A DNA stretch of 64,000 bases from positions 45,018 through 109,017 of the forward strand of contig JAQWOH010000005.1 of assembly GCA_029245955.1 (NCBI GenBank), given 5' to 3'. Positions 19,456-30,625 of the stretch are shown here, in pieces; position 1 is the stretch's first letter, and each line of letters opens with the position of its first letter. The position numbers and the translations under genes are program-made. The notes under the pieces were generated by a model that saw nothing but the letters and a program-made list of their open reading frames with translations, was not told the DNA's origin and made no database searches. This DNA is from Fuerstiella sp. Its GTDB lineage: Bacteria > Planctomycetota > Planctomycetia > Planctomycetales > Planctomycetaceae.

Positions 19456-19992
19456 ATGTCAAAAACGGGACATTCAGATCAATTGCGACTGGGATTCATG
19501 GCGGCTGTGGAAGTCGACGGCCGTGGGTGTGTCGGTGGCCTGCTGGTCACGAATCACAACGGGCGGCCACTGGAATTTCAGTGCACGACCCCTGTAAAAC
19601 CGGACCGAACCCAGGAGATCCTTTATGGCAGAATGCTGAGACCCTGGCTGCTGGGCGAACTCATCGGAAAAACGCTGCTTGATCGCGTAGCGATCAAGCC
19701 TGAACTGATTGTCACCAGCGATCCGGATCTGCTGGAACTGCGCAATCACACTCAGACACCAGTGGCCTGCACGTCCGAGCAGTCATCAAACATTGACGCT
19801 GCACGACATTCCAAAGGCCAGACTGCGGAACTCGGTGGCCGCCATCTACAGTTTCATAACAGCCATCTCGATGACTGCGGCTTCGTAAAGAAACAGCTGC
19901 ACCTGATTCCGGGCCTGGCTGATCTGGAGGAACCACTGGAACGAGTTCACGAAGCTCTGCACGAAACAATCAAGACGGTGCTGACGCGATGA
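19456..19992 (+). CDS. Conserved hypothetical protein coupled to a SNF2 helicase
   Basis: A 178-residue protein starting at the ATG at 19456 (an in-frame TTG at 19441 is less likely). No known domain is recognised. The first 90 residues look well structured ([16 protein letters not shown]...[15 protein letters not shown]), while the second half is more polar and probably variable. I recall similar proteins upstream of helicases in planctomycetes, but this is memory only. Its stop codon overlaps the helicase start (ATGA at 19989-19992), so the two are translationally coupled and may act together. Confidence 0.72.
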   Translation: MSKTGHSDQLRLGFMAAVEVDGRGCVGGLLVTNHNGRPLEFQCTTPVKPDRTQEILYGRMLRPWLLGELIGKTLLDRVAIKPELIVTSDPDLLELRNHTQTPVACTSEQSSNIDAARHSKGQTAELGGRHLQFHNSHLDDCGFVKKQLHLIPGLADLEEPLERVHEALHETIKTVLTR

Positions 19993-21905
19993 GTAACATC
20001 CACTCGTCCGCTGAACGTTCCGTCGATCGCCGGGGTTCTGAGCCAGGACTGCCAGTGGACGATAAGAAAAAGAGCGAGCTGTCAGAATTGCCCGACGCGG
20101 TCTGCTCGTCACAACCTGCCGTTCACAACATTGATCTGTCCACGTCTGTCGATGTTGCCAGTGCCGGCTTCAACCCGGCACTGAAACGCGAACCGCAAAT
20201 CGATGCCGTTTCGGTTTCCATTGAGCAGCGTCTGGACTTCGTTCCTTCGTGGAAACCACGTCGTATACGGGTGAAGTGCATTGGTCTGACACTGCCGGAA
20301 GGTGCAGCCTTTCAGCCGCCGGAAGAAAAACATGAAACCGCGTCTGACGGAACCGCACTCAAGGTCATCGGCCCTAAGAAAACAGGAATCACCAGCGACA
20401 GCCGCGAAAAAACACGACGAACCCGCATCAAGCCGCCGAAAAACGCATTGTCACTGCAGGACCGCTTGTTCTACCTGCTGCAACCACCACTCGAATCATG
20501 GCTGGCGGGGCAGGAACTGATCATGCCGTTCGAACCGTTTCCCTACCAATACGAAGGTATTGCGTGGATGTTCGCGCGGCACTCTGCACTGCTGGCCGAT
20601 GAAATGGGACTCGGCAAGACGATGCAGACAATAACCGGCATACGATTGCTGTTGCGCAGTGGCCAGATCAATCGCATTCTGTTGATTTGTCCAAAACCAC
20701 TGATTCCCAACTGGCAGCGAGAGTTTCACACATGGGCGGAAGAATTGCCCATCGTGACAATTGAAGGCAGCGGGGCTCGCCGTCGAATGCTGTGGACGAT
20801 GCCGGGCGTGCCGATCCTGATCACTAACTACGAGTCGATGACCCGGGATCTGCCCGATTTTTCGGAAGACGAACAGCCAAAGTTTGACCTGCTGGTACTG
20901 GATGAAGCTCAACGCATCAAGAATCGCGACTCGCGAACTGCACAGGCGGCTCGAAGCATCAATCGTCGGCGCAGCTGGGCACTGACAGGCACACCTATAG
21001 AAAACCGCCCGGAAGAGCTGGCGTCGCTGTTTGAGTTCATGGAAGTCATTCCGCCACGAGCGTCACCGGATCTCAGGCAGTTGGCAACGCTGGCGAATGA
21101 ACACATTTTGCGCCGGACCAAAGATCTGGTCATGAAGGACATGCCACCACGAATCGACCGCGACGCCGAACTTGAACTCACACAGGCCCAGCAGTATGCC
21201 TACACAACTGCAGAGAAAGAGGGAATCATTCAACTGAATGAACTCGGCGATTCCATCAGCGTACAGCACGTGTTCGAACTGGTTCTGCGTCTGAAGCAGA
21301 TCACGAACTACGATCCACTTACAAATGAAAGCGCGAAACTGGAACGATTGATCGCGGACATGGAAGAAATTGCCGCCAGTGGCAGCAAGGCCATCCTGTT
21401 CAGTCAGTGGACCAAAACGCTCGACTGGATGGCCGAACGACTGCAGCAGTTCAATCCGCTGATCTACCATGGCGGCGTCCCCACGAAGAAACGCGAACCG
21501 ATTCTGGAAAAGTTCAAAGAAGATCCGGACTCGCATATCATCCTGATGAGCTACGGCACCGGGGCCGTGGGACTGAATCTTCAATTTGCCCATTATGTTT
21601 TCTTATACGACCGCTGGTGGAATCCGGCAATTGAGGACCAGGCCATCAATCGAGCTCATAGGATCGGCGTTTCCGCACCGGTCATTGTGACACGTTTTAT
21701 CTGCAAAGACACGATTGAAGAACGCATCGACCGTGTGCTGCGTGAAAAACGAGAACTGGCAGAAGCGATTCTTGGCGAAGGTGACAACGAAAACGTCTCT
21801 CTGGGTCTCAACGCATCTGAGATCTTTGGGCTGTTCGATCTGAAGAAACGCACCGATCAGGGTAAAGCCAAATCAATCGGCCCGTCCCGGCCGGCCGCTG
21901 CGTAA
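19989..21905 (+). CDS. SNF2-family DEAD/DEAH helicase
   Basis: A 638-residue Swi2/Snf2-type ATPase of the bacterial RapA/HepA-related group. Walker A is DEMGLGKT at residues 204-211 and motif II is DEAQ at 306-309. [11 protein letters not shown] is motif III, and the C-terminal helicase half has [13 protein letters not shown] and INRAHRIG (motifs V and VI). A disordered, charged N-terminus of about 150 residues precedes the helicase core. It would remodel protein-DNA or RNA polymerase complexes using ATP; the target is unknown. No SWIM zinc domain is seen. The start overlaps the preceding gene by four bases. Confidence 0.9.
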   Translation: MSNIHSSAERSVDRRGSEPGLPVDDKKKSELSELPDAVCSSQPAVHNIDLSTSVDVASAGFNPALKREPQIDAVSVSIEQRLDFVPSWKPRRIRVKCIGLTLPEGAAFQPPEEKHETASDGTALKVIGPKKTGITSDSREKTRRTRIKPPKNALSLQDRLFYLLQPPLESWLAGQELIMPFEPFPYQYEGIAWMFARHSALLADEMGLGKTMQTITGIRLLLRSGQINRILLICPKPLIPNWQREFHTWAEELPIVTIEGSGARRRMLWTMPGVPILITNYESMTRDLPDFSEDEQPKFDLLVLDEAQRIKNRDSRTAQAARSINRRRSWALTGTPIENRPEELASLFEFMEVIPPRASPDLRQLATLANEHILRRTKDLVMKDMPPRIDRDAELELTQAQQYAYTTAEKEGIIQLNELGDSISVQHVFELVLRLKQITNYDPLTNESAKLERLIADMEEIAASGSKAILFSQWTKTLDWMAERLQQFNPLIYHGGVPTKKREPILEKFKEDPDSHIILMSYGTGAVGLNLQFAHYVFLYDRWWNPAIEDQAINRAHRIGVSAPVIVTRFICKDTIEERIDRVLREKRELAEAILGEGDNENVSLGLNASEIFGLFDLKKRTDQGKAKSIGPSRPAAA

Positions 21906-22197
21906 AGGAGTTTTGTCGACGGTCATCCTGTCCGGGAGCGAACGAACCGCACCGCAGTCAGGTCACCCGCAGAATCCCGTTTTCTCCAGTCCGCGACCGT
22001 CAGAACAGCAGTGCAGTCAGCGCGACAGCCCGCAGAACTGAGGCAGACCCTGTACCGAGGCTAATCCGCGGCGATTTCACAGAGTTAACCGGGTCCCGCA
22101 CTTTGCGACTCGCAGCACAGACAACTAGAATTCTCCGCTTCAGCCCCACCATGTACCACTACGCGGCCAGATCAGCCGCATGAACTGCATTTGACCC

Positions 22198-25100
22198 ATG
22201 TTTCAATCTGTTTCCGACAGCAACTTCGTTCCCGGCGAACACCTCGTCCTCAACTTCTGGACTCAGCACAGCACCTTCCGCAGGTTGCGAGAAAAAAATC
22301 GCGGTCAGAAGCGTTGGAGTTTTCTGGATGGCCCCATCACTGCCAACAACCCCATGGGCGTGCACCATGCGTGGGGAAGAACTTATAAAGACACGTACCA
22401 GCGATTCTTCGCGATGACCGGTCACGACCAGCGATATCAGAACGGGTTCGACTGTCAGGGATTGTGGGTCGAGGTTGAGGTTGAGAAGCAACTGGGACTG
22501 GGCACAAAGACGGCGGTGAACGAATACGGAATCGACAACTTCGTGAACGAATGCAAACGCCGCGTACTCCGATTCGCGGCTCGACAGACGGAACAGTCGC
22601 AGCGACTTGGCTACTGGATGGACTGGGACGACCCCGATCAGCTGCGCACATTGGCCGATCACCTGGGGACCGATACCGAAGTCTCCTTCACCGCGCCCAG
22701 CGGGAAAACGGAAACTGCCAGTTCGCATCAACTGGTGGAAAAACTGGGGAACCCGGAATGGGGCGGCAGCTACTTCACATTCAGCACCGAGAACAACGAA
22801 ACGATCTGGGATTTTCTTAAGAAGTGCTTCGATCGCGGCAAGATCTACCAGGGTCATGACGTGATGCCGTGGTCCGGTCGAGGCGGCAGCGCGTACTCGC
22901 AGATGGAAATTGCCGAAGGCCGCAAACTGACGACACACAAGTCGGTGTTCGTTCGCTTTCCGCTGAAAGATCGCGACAACGAATTTCTGCTGATCTGGAC
23001 AACGACTCCGTGGACATTGACCAGTAACGTCGGCGCCGCCGTCAACACAGATCTGGACTACGTCAGAATCAAGGCCAACAAAGACGATGCCGTCTACTAC
23101 TTCGCTAAAGACAACCTGAATTTTCAGCGACTGTCGACAGAATTCAAAGACGGCTTCGGCCGCCCCGAATGGAAGTGGCCGGACGACGTCGGCAAGTTGA
23201 AGTCAATCGCTCAAATCTTCAAGGAACAGGGCGGCTTCGAAGAAGTCGGAACAGTCAAGGGAGCGGACCTGGTCGGCTGGTCCTACGAAGGTCCGTTCGA
23301 TGACCTGCCCGCTCAACAGATGGATGGCGGTTTTCCCGTTGACGAAGACAATCTCGGCGTGAACGGTGCCGGCTGGCACAAAGTCATTGACGGCGGTCGC
23401 GATTCCCGCGGCGCTGCACACGTTGTGGCGGGGGAAGGAACCGGCATCGTTCACATGGCTCCGGGCTGTGGCGACGTGGACCACAGGATCGGTGCGTCGA
23501 TCGGCATGCCCATCATCGCACCACTAAAGGAAGACGGCACGTACAGTGACGTGTTCGGCGAATTTTCAGGCAGGGAAGCCATTGCCTCGGAAACAGCAGA
23601 ACTGGTGTTCGCAAAGCTGAAGGAAAAGGGCCTGCTGGTCGCTGTCGAAACTTATCCACACGTGTACCCGCACTGCTGGCGAACGGGGGACGAACTGGTC
23701 TTTCGACTGGTCGACGAGTGGTTCATCAACATGGACTGGCGGGAAGAGATCAAGGACGTCACTCGCCAGATTCACTGGCTGCCGGACAGCATCGACGGGC
23801 AAAACCGAGAAGTCGAGTGGCTGTCCAATATGAGTGACTGGATGATTTCCAAAAAGCGATTCTGGGGACTTGCCCTGCCCGTCTGGGTCGACGACGAGAC
23901 CGGAGATTTTGAAGTGATGGGATCACTTCACGAACGACCAAACGATGGCGGCGGAAGCCTGGAGGAACGCGTCCGAAAAGACGCTGCTGCATTCCGCGCC
24001 GACGGACATGAAGAAGACGCACAGACCGTTGAAGACGGCTGGGATAGATTCAAGGGCCACACACCTCATCGACCGTGGATTGACAAAGTCAGGATCCGCA
24101 ACCCGAAGACCGGCAACCTGATGAATCGCATCGAAGACGTGGGGAATCCGTGGCTGGATGCAGGAATCGTTCCGTTCAGTACAATGAACTTCAATGAACG
24201 CTACAGCACGGACAATCTAAAATGGGCTGACTGGTATCCGGCCGACCTGGTCACCGAGTGCTTCCCGGGCCAGTTTCGTAACTGGTTCTACTCGCTGCTG
24301 TCGCTGTCCACGATGATGCGGTTCGATCCCACCGGCACACGAACAGCAGAAGAAAAACAACCGTTCCGTACGCTGCTGGGACATCGTCTTGTTCAGAATG
24401 AACAGGGCAAACCGATGCACAAATCAGACGGCTCGGCCATTTGGTTCGAAGAAGCCGCAGAACAACTGGGCGTGGATACAATGCGCTGGATGTACCTTGC
24501 TCAGAATCCCGCAACGGACCTGAGATTCGGCACGCGGCATGCGGATCAGCCAGTGACCCTGAACACGCCGGAAGGCCACATCAACGAAACCAAGGAAGGC
24601 GTTCCAACAGCAACGGTCACCAGCGGCCCGGCCGATGAAACGCGTCGTCAGATTCTGATTCCGCTGTGGAACTGCTACAAATTCTTCATCGACTACGCCA
24701 TCGCGGATGGATTCGAACCATCTGATGCCCTGCGTCAGCGAGTTGCCCAGTCCGTCCGTCAATCAATGAACGCTGGCTGCACATCCGTCGCGGACCGGCC
24801 AGAGATCGATCGCTGGATACTTTCGAACCTGCAGTCGCTGGTCAGGACGGCTCATCGGGAATTCACTGACTACAACGTGGCCGGTTTCTGTGAGGCCGCT
24901 GGTCAGTTCATCGACGACCTGAGTAACTGGTATATTCGCCGCAACCGTCGTCGATTCTGGCGCAGCAAGGACGCCAGTGATACCGACAAGACGGCCGCCT
25001 ACGAAACACTCTACGAAGTATTGGTAACGCTGTGTCGGCTGCTGGCACCTTGCATCCCGTTTCTGACGGAGCGAATGTATCAGAATCTTGTCTCTGGCAC

Positions 25101-25950
25101 TGACATATCCGCCTCGAACGTCCGGCCTGATTCGACAGATCTGCCAGGCAGCGTCCATCTGTGCGACTACCCAACAACCGACGAATCGCTGCTGGATGAA
25201 GCGTTGAACAAACGCATGGCGGCCGCTCAATTGGTGGTGAAACTGGGCCACAAACTGCGAGAAGAGAATACGCTGCGGGTACGTCAGCCGCTGGCGGAAC
25301 TTCAGTTCGCTGCTGCCAATACCGAAACTGCCGCGGCCATTGCTCAACTCACCGACGTCATCAGTGAAGAACTGAACATCGAGAAGGTGACCCAAAGAGA
25401 TAACCTTGATGACCTTGTCGGTTACAGCTACAAGCCGAACCTGAAAACGCTCGGCCCAAGATATGGCAAGCTGCTCGGCATGCTGCGAACCAAATTTCCG
25501 GAACTCGGTGATGCCGTGCTGGGACCGCTGCGTCGTGGTGAAAGCGTATCGATCATAATCGACGGCAACAACATCGATCTGACCGCTGAGGATGTACTTA
25601 TCAGCACGGAACAGGCCGAAGACTGGGTGTGCAGAGATGATTCCGGAATTCAAATCGCCATCAGCACGGTGCTGACCGACGACCTGATTCGCAAAGGCAT
25701 GTCGCGTGACTTTGTCCGTCACGTCCAGCAACTTCGAAAAGACGCCGACCTGAACATTCAGGACCGTATTCGCATCGAATACCACTCCGAAGACAACGTT
25801 GTTCAGGCCATGGTCGCCGAATGGGGCGAATACATCTGCGGGGAAACTCTGGCCCATTCCATTGGCTTCACTTCCACGCCGCCGGCTGACGCAAAGTCTG
25901 GCAGGGTTGGTGACGTGATGACGACGATCTGGATCGCCACTGGCAATTGA
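22198..25950 (+). CDS. ileS: Isoleucyl-tRNA synthetase with altered GVHH signature
   Basis: A 1250-residue class I aminoacyl-tRNA synthetase of the IleRS type, longer than the typical 920-1050 residues. The canonical HxGH active-site motif is replaced by G54-V-H-H57 ([12 protein letters not shown]), the GxHH variant known from some IleRS2 enzymes. The KMSKS region reads KPMHKSDG (residues 738-745), keeping the second Lys-Ser. The editing (CP1) domain has [15 protein letters not shown] ([14 protein letters not shown]) and [13 protein letters not shown] motifs. [18 protein letters not shown] and WFYSLLSLS support Ile rather than Val specificity. The anticodon-binding C-terminus contains [15 protein letters not shown]. 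The ATG at 22198 matches the family start ([13 protein letters not shown]). Confidence 0.93.
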   Translation: MFQSVSDSNFVPGEHLVLNFWTQHSTFRRLREKNRGQKRWSFLDGPITANNPMGVHHAWGRTYKDTYQRFFAMTGHDQRYQNGFDCQGLWVEVEVEKQLGLGTKTAVNEYGIDNFVNECKRRVLRFAARQTEQSQRLGYWMDWDDPDQLRTLADHLGTDTEVSFTAPSGKTETASSHQLVEKLGNPEWGGSYFTFSTENNETIWDFLKKCFDRGKIYQGHDVMPWSGRGGSAYSQMEIAEGRKLTTHKSVFVRFPLKDRDNEFLLIWTTTPWTLTSNVGAAVNTDLDYVRIKANKDDAVYYFAKDNLNFQRLSTEFKDGFGRPEWKWPDDVGKLKSIAQIFKEQGGFEEVGTVKGADLVGWSYEGPFDDLPAQQMDGGFPVDEDNLGVNGAGWHKVIDGGRDSRGAAHVVAGEGTGIVHMAPGCGDVDHRIGASIGMPIIAPLKEDGTYSDVFGEFSGREAIASETAELVFAKLKEKGLLVAVETYPHVYPHCWRTGDELVFRLVDEWFINMDWREEIKDVTRQIHWLPDSIDGQNREVEWLSNMSDWMISKKRFWGLALPVWVDDETGDFEVMGSLHERPNDGGGSLEERVRKDAAAFRADGHEEDAQTVEDGWDRFKGHTPHRPWIDKVRIRNPKTGNLMNRIEDVGNPWLDAGIVPFSTMNFNERYSTDNLKWADWYPADLVTECFPGQFRNWFYSLLSLSTMMRFDPTGTRTAEEKQPFRTLLGHRLVQNEQGKPMHKSDGSAIWFEEAAEQLGVDTMRWMYLAQNPATDLRFGTRHADQPVTLNTPEGHINETKEGVPTATVTSGPADETRRQILIPLWNCYKFFIDYAIADGFEPSDALRQRVAQSVRQSMNAGCTSVADRPEIDRWILSNLQSLVRTAHREFTDYNVAGFCEAAGQFIDDLSNWYIRRNRRRFWRSKDASDTDKTAAYETLYEVLVTLCRLLAPCIPFLTERMYQNLVSGTDISASNVRPDSTDLPGSVHLCDYPTTDESLLDEALNKRMAAAQLVVKLGHKLREENTLRVRQPLAELQFAAANTETAAAIAQLTDVISEELNIEKVTQRDNLDDLVGYSYKPNLKTLGPRYGKLLGMLRTKFPELGDAVLGPLRRGESVSIIIDGNNIDLTAEDVLISTEQAEDWVCRDDSGIQIAISTVLTDDLIRKGMSRDFVRHVQQLRKDADLNIQDRIRIEYHSEDNVVQAMVAEWGEYICGETLAHSIGFTSTPPADAKSGRVGDVMTTIWIATGN

Positions 25951-26401
25951 TAGTGGTGTCTCCACCGCCAGGGGTCACTGCGAGGAGATGCTGGTAAACT
26001 GTCGACTGCAGGGCGGACGGTTGCGTCGGTGGGCATTCGTGCCCACACTGGCGAATCACGAACATGTTCGTATCTTCGGAGCAGATAATGGCACTGTTTT
26101 CGACAACGCAGATTTCCTTTATGAACCGTGGTTCTTCCTGAATCGTATTCGTGAATCTCGCGGGTGGGTGACCTGCATGGCAACCGCCTTTGTGGTGGTG
26201 ACTGTGATGTTTCCGGCCACCTAATTTTTTGACAACGGACGTCACTCGACCTGATCGGCGCTGTCATGATCGTATAAAGCTGTAACAACACTGGAATGCA
26301 CTCAATGTCGTGATCAGATCTTTGCGTGGCGAAGGTGCATTCGCTGGTCTGGTGGCCGGTTTTCTGTACCTGATCAAGACCGGTCTGTTTGTGAGTTCTG
26401 C
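25951..26401. other. Region downstream of ileS, possibly decayed coding DNA
   Basis: No intact gene is seen. The frame at 26310-26450 encodes a hydrophobic stretch (GAFAGLVAGFLYLIKTGLF) that could be a membrane segment belonging to the following gene in a different frame; see the entry at 26402. Confidence 0.35.
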
Positions 26402-26845
26402 GTGTACGATCAATGTTTGGGCAGAGCGTCGATGCAGAGCCGAGTGGATCCACTGTTCAGTGGACTGGAAGACGATCTGGTCGCCGTCGATTTGTACGGC
26501 CCCGACAAATGGACCAAACCAGGCATGGAAGATGATTTCGGATTTCTGCAGATACATCGAAGTCAACGGATACTGCGTTTCGAGGGAGACAAGAATCGAT
26601 GGCCCCTGCCCTTCAGCGCTCTCACGTCATGTCGAATCGAAGAAGCGATCATGGGCAGCGAAGGCAATGAAAATGCGGAAAGACGTTATTTCGTCGTACT
26701 GTCAGCTCGTCAGGAAGGTGAAGAAGCAAACTGGGAAAACGGCCTGATCTATGTTCGAACAGAAATTGGAAATGACAGCCACGGGCGCCGATACGATCGA
26801 TCGATATTGCTGTTCACTCAACTGTCTGATGCCATCGGCGGTTAA
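26402..26845 (+). pseudogene. Hypothetical protein, probably frame-broken at its 5' end
   Basis: The frame encodes up to 147 residues (from a GTG). From about residue 11 it looks like genuine soluble protein (SRVDPLFSGLEDDLVAVDLY, then KPGMEDDFGFLQIH and LRFEGDKNRWPLPFSALTSC). Residues before that look random. A membrane-like segment occurs upstream in another frame, so the ancestral gene may have been longer and disrupted near 26430. If it is an intact gene it starts near the ATG at 26432. No family is recognised. Confidence 0.45.
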
Positions 26846-26943
26846 GGCCGAAGTGAACTGACGATAGCGGGGCACGCTGTGAGTCTATCAGCAGGAACCG
26901 GTGTTCTCGCTCAGGGGAGATGGCGGCTGTCATCAGAAGCAGA

Positions 26944-27717
26944 TCAGTTTGGCGTTCTTCGCATGATTTCTTCGGCAACGTGATATTCCTGCCATGCAGC
27001 GTTCCAGAACGTCCTGAATCCTTGTTTCGCTCGGCGAAAGACAGGGCCATGTTTCATCCAGACGACAAGGCACGTTCCAAAAAACAGAAATCGCTGCGCA
27101 GCACAGGACATGTAGCGTCTCAGCGGCGATCGTCGTGACCTCAAGATCGCCAGCCGTTCGCACTGGAACCGCACGTGCGGCGTTTCGTCCTGTATGATCT
27201 GATCGCAGAGACGTTTCAGCACAATAGAGTTCGTAGCTGCCTGAAGTGCAGGATAGTACACCTCTGCAATAATTTCGGCCGTCACCAGGACGGCAATCGA
27301 AAGTTCCAGCCCCGCGCCTCGTCGAAGAAACCGAAACACGCTGTCCGGCCATGCGGCTTTCAATGTGGAAATTCCGTTCAGGTCGAGGAATCGTGCGAGA
27401 TCGCGAGCATGCCTTTGTTCCTCTCTGACAAACAGTTTAATGGCATCAAAATATTCGGGGTCGCAGGTCTCTTCTGAATGCAACTTTGCACAATGAACCA
27501 GGTGCTTTCCTTCAGAACTTTCACCAAGTTGAAACCCCTGCACCGACGCTGATATCGCCTTAACTTCCTGGTCTGATAACTCGCAGCCAAGTTGCCAGGG
27601 AACATCCAGCAACTGCTGCGTGTTACGACTAAAATAGTCCAGCCATTCACGCGACCTCAATTCGGGAAGCAGCGGTTGCGAATCCGTCGCGACCTCAGCG
27701 CAATCAGTCAATTCCAT
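26944..27717 (-). CDS. Ferritin-like superfamily protein (putative di-iron)
   Basis: A 257-residue mostly helical protein. Two iron-ligand-like motifs are visible: REEQRHARDLARF (ExxH) and QDETPHVRFQCE (ExxH), with further Glu residues in the helix between them (LVTAEIIAEVYY). This is the layout of ferritin-like or rubrerythrin-like carboxylate di-iron four-helix bundles. The C-terminus has an additional hydrophobic helix (FLFFGTCLVVW) that might contact membrane. The activity is unknown; an oxygenase, oxidase or iron-handling role is possible. It is transcribed divergently from the DUF1501 gene. Confidence 0.65.
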   Translation of the reverse strand: MELTDCAEVATDSQPLLPELRSREWLDYFSRNTQQLLDVPWQLGCELSDQEVKAISASVQGFQLGESSEGKHLVHCAKLHSEETCDPEYFDAIKLFVREEQRHARDLARFLDLNGISTLKAAWPDSVFRFLRRGAGLELSIAVLVTAEIIAEVYYPALQAATNSIVLKRLCDQIIQDETPHVRFQCERLAILRSRRSPLRRYMSCAAQRFLFFGTCLVVWMKHGPVFRRAKQGFRTFWNAAWQEYHVAEEIMRRTPN

Positions 27718-27999
27718 CGTCGGCTCCTTAGACTTCCGAATGACTTTGGGACACTGAAGTTTTACGAAGCAACTGAGCTGGCCGTTGGATCAAATGACAT
27801 CATTGCCGACACAACGCACTCAATACGCCCCACATGTCTGGACGATTATGTACGAATGCCGCACAAAACTACGATTTCCTGATCAGGATTACCGATCAAT
27901 CGACGCGTATGATAGACTTCGCAGGTTGATTAGTGATCACCCCCCGGCGGATCTTCGCCACGAACCGCTCCCCGCCTTCAGTCCTTTGGAATTCTTGCC

Positions 28000-29355
28000 A
28001 TGCTTTCGATCTCTGGACATCACGCATCCGGACGCGCCAGCAGACTCTGTGACGGTGTAACTCGCCGCGACATACTTCGAGCCGGCACGCTGGCGGTTGG
28101 CGGATTAACTTTGCCACAGTTGCTGCAGGCCGAACAGGCCGCCGGAATTCGCAACTCAAGAAAAGCCGTCATCATGATCTACATGTGTGGTGCTCCCGGG
28201 CATCAGGACATGTATGACCTGAAGATGGATGCTCCGGCAGAAATTCGTGGATCGTTTAAACCGATTTCCACAAACGTACCCGGAATCGAAATCTGTGAAC
28301 ACATGCCTCGTCTCGCTGGCATCATGGATAAGTGCGTACCGCTTCGAAGCGTGTATGGCTCACCAAGTGGTGCTCACGATTCGTTCATTTGTTACACCGG
28401 TCGAAAGGTGCCCAATCAACCGGCTGGCGGTTGGCCGTCGGTCGGCAGTGTCGCATCGAAAGTACTGGGGGCTCGAAACGAAGCCGTGCCACCGTTCGTC
28501 GGCCTGTCGCCGGATGCCGGACATCCTCCGTATGGTTCTCCGGGACATCCTGGATTTCTGGGAGTCGCTCATTCTGCGTTTCGTCCATCAGGCCCCGCGC
28601 AAAACGACATGAAACTGCAGGGCATCGATACTTCACGGCTGGACAACCGCAAAGCCCTGCTGACCAGTGTTGACAGCCTGCGCCGCGACATTGATGCCAG
28701 CGGGACATTGCAAGGCCTGGACACACTGACTCAGCAGGCCTTCGATATCCTCACATCAACCTCTCTGGCCGATGCCCTGGACATATCCAATGAACCCGCA
28801 GAGATACGCGAACGCTATGGAAAGGGCGACCCGAAACGATATGGTGACGGGGCTCCGCGGAATCTGGAACACTTCCTGATGGCACGTCGATTGGTAGAAG
28901 CCGGTTGCCGAGTCGTCACGTTGAACTTCGGTCGCTGGGATTTCCACAGCAACAACTTCAACGGAATGAAAGACACTCACCTGCCACAGTTCGATCAGGG
29001 TCTGTCGGCATTGATCGAAGATCTGCACAATCGCGGCATGGCAGACGACGTGGCCGTTGTGGCGTGGGGCGAATTCGGTCGCACGCCTCGCATCAACAAA
29101 GACGCCGGACGAGACCACTGGCCTCAGGTCGGCGGTGGCCTGCTGGCCGGAGGCGGTTTCCGCACAGGTCAGGTCATCGGGGCCACCGATCGGCTGGGCG
29201 GAGAAATCGCCGGCCGGCCGGTGCATTTCTCCGAAGTCATCGCGACATTGTACCGTCACCTTGGTATTGATCCCGACGCGCTGAAGCTCAACGATCTCAC
29301 AGGCCGGCCTCAGTACCTGCTGGAGAAAACGACTCCCATGCCGGAACTGGTGTAG
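28000..29355 (+). CDS. DUF1501 domain protein
   Basis: A 451-residue DUF1501 protein, a planctomycete-expanded family with an alkaline-phosphatase/sulfatase-like fold. A Tat-like segment (TRRDILRAGTLAVGG, residues 22-36) follows a short N-terminal tail. Family landmarks include IMIYMCGAPGHQDMYDLK near residue 57, VTLNFGRWDFHSN and WGEFGRTPRINKDAGRDHW. It stands alone here, without the DUF1549/DUF1553 partner that accompanies the second copy at 53804. The catalytic activity is not established. Confidence 0.9.
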   Translation: MLSISGHHASGRASRLCDGVTRRDILRAGTLAVGGLTLPQLLQAEQAAGIRNSRKAVIMIYMCGAPGHQDMYDLKMDAPAEIRGSFKPISTNVPGIEICEHMPRLAGIMDKCVPLRSVYGSPSGAHDSFICYTGRKVPNQPAGGWPSVGSVASKVLGARNEAVPPFVGLSPDAGHPPYGSPGHPGFLGVAHSAFRPSGPAQNDMKLQGIDTSRLDNRKALLTSVDSLRRDIDASGTLQGLDTLTQQAFDILTSTSLADALDISNEPAEIRERYGKGDPKRYGDGAPRNLEHFLMARRLVEAGCRVVTLNFGRWDFHSNNFNGMKDTHLPQFDQGLSALIEDLHNRGMADDVAVVAWGEFGRTPRINKDAGRDHWPQVGGGLLAGGGFRTGQVIGATDRLGGEIAGRPVHFSEVIATLYRHLGIDPDALKLNDLTGRPQYLLEKTTPMPELV

Positions 29356-29422
29356 TACAGTTTCAATCCGCCAGCGTTGTTGCCGTACAATTGTGCCACG
29401 TCTGATTTCCGGAAATCCGCAA

Positions 29423-30625
29423 TCAGGCAGCTTTGGGGACTGCGTAACTGGTCATGCAGCCGCCCAGAATATTCAGATCGGCCTCTGTCAGCTCGGGATA
29501 CACACCAAAGTAGACGCCGTTGCTGTGCAGAAAATCAGCTCCTGGCAGGTCGTACGTTCGCTGGACGTAACGACCGTAGAATGGCTGCCGCTGCATGTTG
29601 CCGGCGATGATCGGGCGAATCTCGACACCAGCACCCGCAAACTGAAAAACGTATCGTTCGCGAATGACTTCGTTCTTGCAGATGACCGGAAACGCAAAGC
29701 TGGACAGCACCGAAATATGTGAATGATCAAGCTGGATCAGATCCGGGTTGGTACCCGCAATCGAATCCAGGCGAGCATGTATGGCGGCCCGCGCCTGAAT
29801 GGTCGAATCTAGAAACTGCAGCTGACGATTGCCGAGAAATCCAGTGATCTCAGTCGGTCTCAAATTGTAGCCAAGGTCATAGAACGCATACTTGGCGTCG
29901 AATTCGCCCTTCACACCGTAATCTGCGCGCCACTTCAGCTGCTGGCTGGCCTTCAGGTTACGGTCCCAGCCATTGGCACGAACGATGCGCAGCATCTCCG
30001 CCAGTTCTTCATCATCCGTACACACCATGCCACCTTCGACGGTCGACATATGGTGAGCCACGTAGAACGAAAAGGTTGCGGCGACACCAAAGCTGCCCGC
30101 CTTTCCTGCCTGCAATTGCGTTCCCAGAGATTCGCAGTTGTCTTCAATCAGCAGGATATCACGCTCTTCGCAAATGCTCCGGATACCTTCCAGATCACCG
30201 CAGAATCCCAACACGTTCGTTAGAAAGAAGCACTTCAGGTCAGTCGTGCGCAATCTTTCGAGCAGGTTTTCGGACATGCAGTTCAGCGTTTGCGGATCAC
30301 AGTCCACAGGGATCGGCTGCATGTTAAGCTGTATAATGGGCATCACGTTGGTAGCCCATGTTAATGCTGAGAACCCAACCAGATCTTCGTCTCTCAGGCG
30401 ACCAAGATTCTTCAGCGCCTGCAATAGCGCAAGATTAGCACTGCCGCCACTGTTAAACAGCACAGCATCTTTGCGTCCCTGGTGCTCAGCAAACGAGGCT
30501 TCAAATCGGAAGCACTCGCTGTCCATGCTAAGCCGCGGCGTTTCCAGAATAAACTCTGCCAACTCACGCCGCGTTTCCAGCTCTCTGTGAAACGCGTTCT
30601 TCATCAGTGGAATCATTGACTTCAT
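29423..30625 (-). CDS. colD: ColD-like PLP-dependent sugar 3-dehydratase (DegT/DnrJ/EryC1 fold)
   Basis: A 400-residue member of the sugar aminotransferase fold in which the PLP lysine is replaced by His: SFYVAHHMSTVEGG, His191. This is the hallmark of the 3-deoxygenating dehydratases ColD and RfbH/DdhC. The [2Fe-2S] cysteine cluster of RfbH is absent, and EDNCESLG, RANGWDRNL and the C-terminal NGVYFGVYPEL resemble ColD, so GDP-4-keto-6-deoxymannose 3-dehydratase is the best call. It overlaps the upstream GDP-fucose-synthase-like gene by 62 bases. If the start is Met8 the overlap shrinks to 41 bases. A CDP-linked substrate cannot be excluded, because a CDP-sugar cassette lies upstream in the same gene run. 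Confidence 0.72.
   Translation of the reverse strand: MKSMIPLMKNAFHRELETRRELAEFILETPRLSMDSECFRFEASFAEHQGRKDAVLFNSGGSANLALLQALKNLGRLRDEDLVGFSALTWATNVMPIIQLNMQPIPVDCDPQTLNCMSENLLERLRTTDLKCFFLTNVLGFCGDLEGIRSICEERDILLIEDNCESLGTQLQAGKAGSFGVAATFSFYVAHHMSTVEGGMVCTDDEELAEMLRIVRANGWDRNLKASQQLKWRADYGVKGEFDAKYAFYDLGYNLRPTEITGFLGNRQLQFLDSTIQARAAIHARLDSIAGTNPDLIQLDHSHISVLSSFAFPVICKNEVIRERYVFQFAGAGVEIRPIIAGNMQRQPFYGRYVQRTYDLPGADFLHSNGVYFGVYPELTEADLNILGGCMTSYAVPKAA

Noticed and set aside
18996..19682. 228-codon plus-strand frame overlapping the divergent region
   Set aside because: Overlaps the better-supported gene at 19456 in another frame and has no family features.
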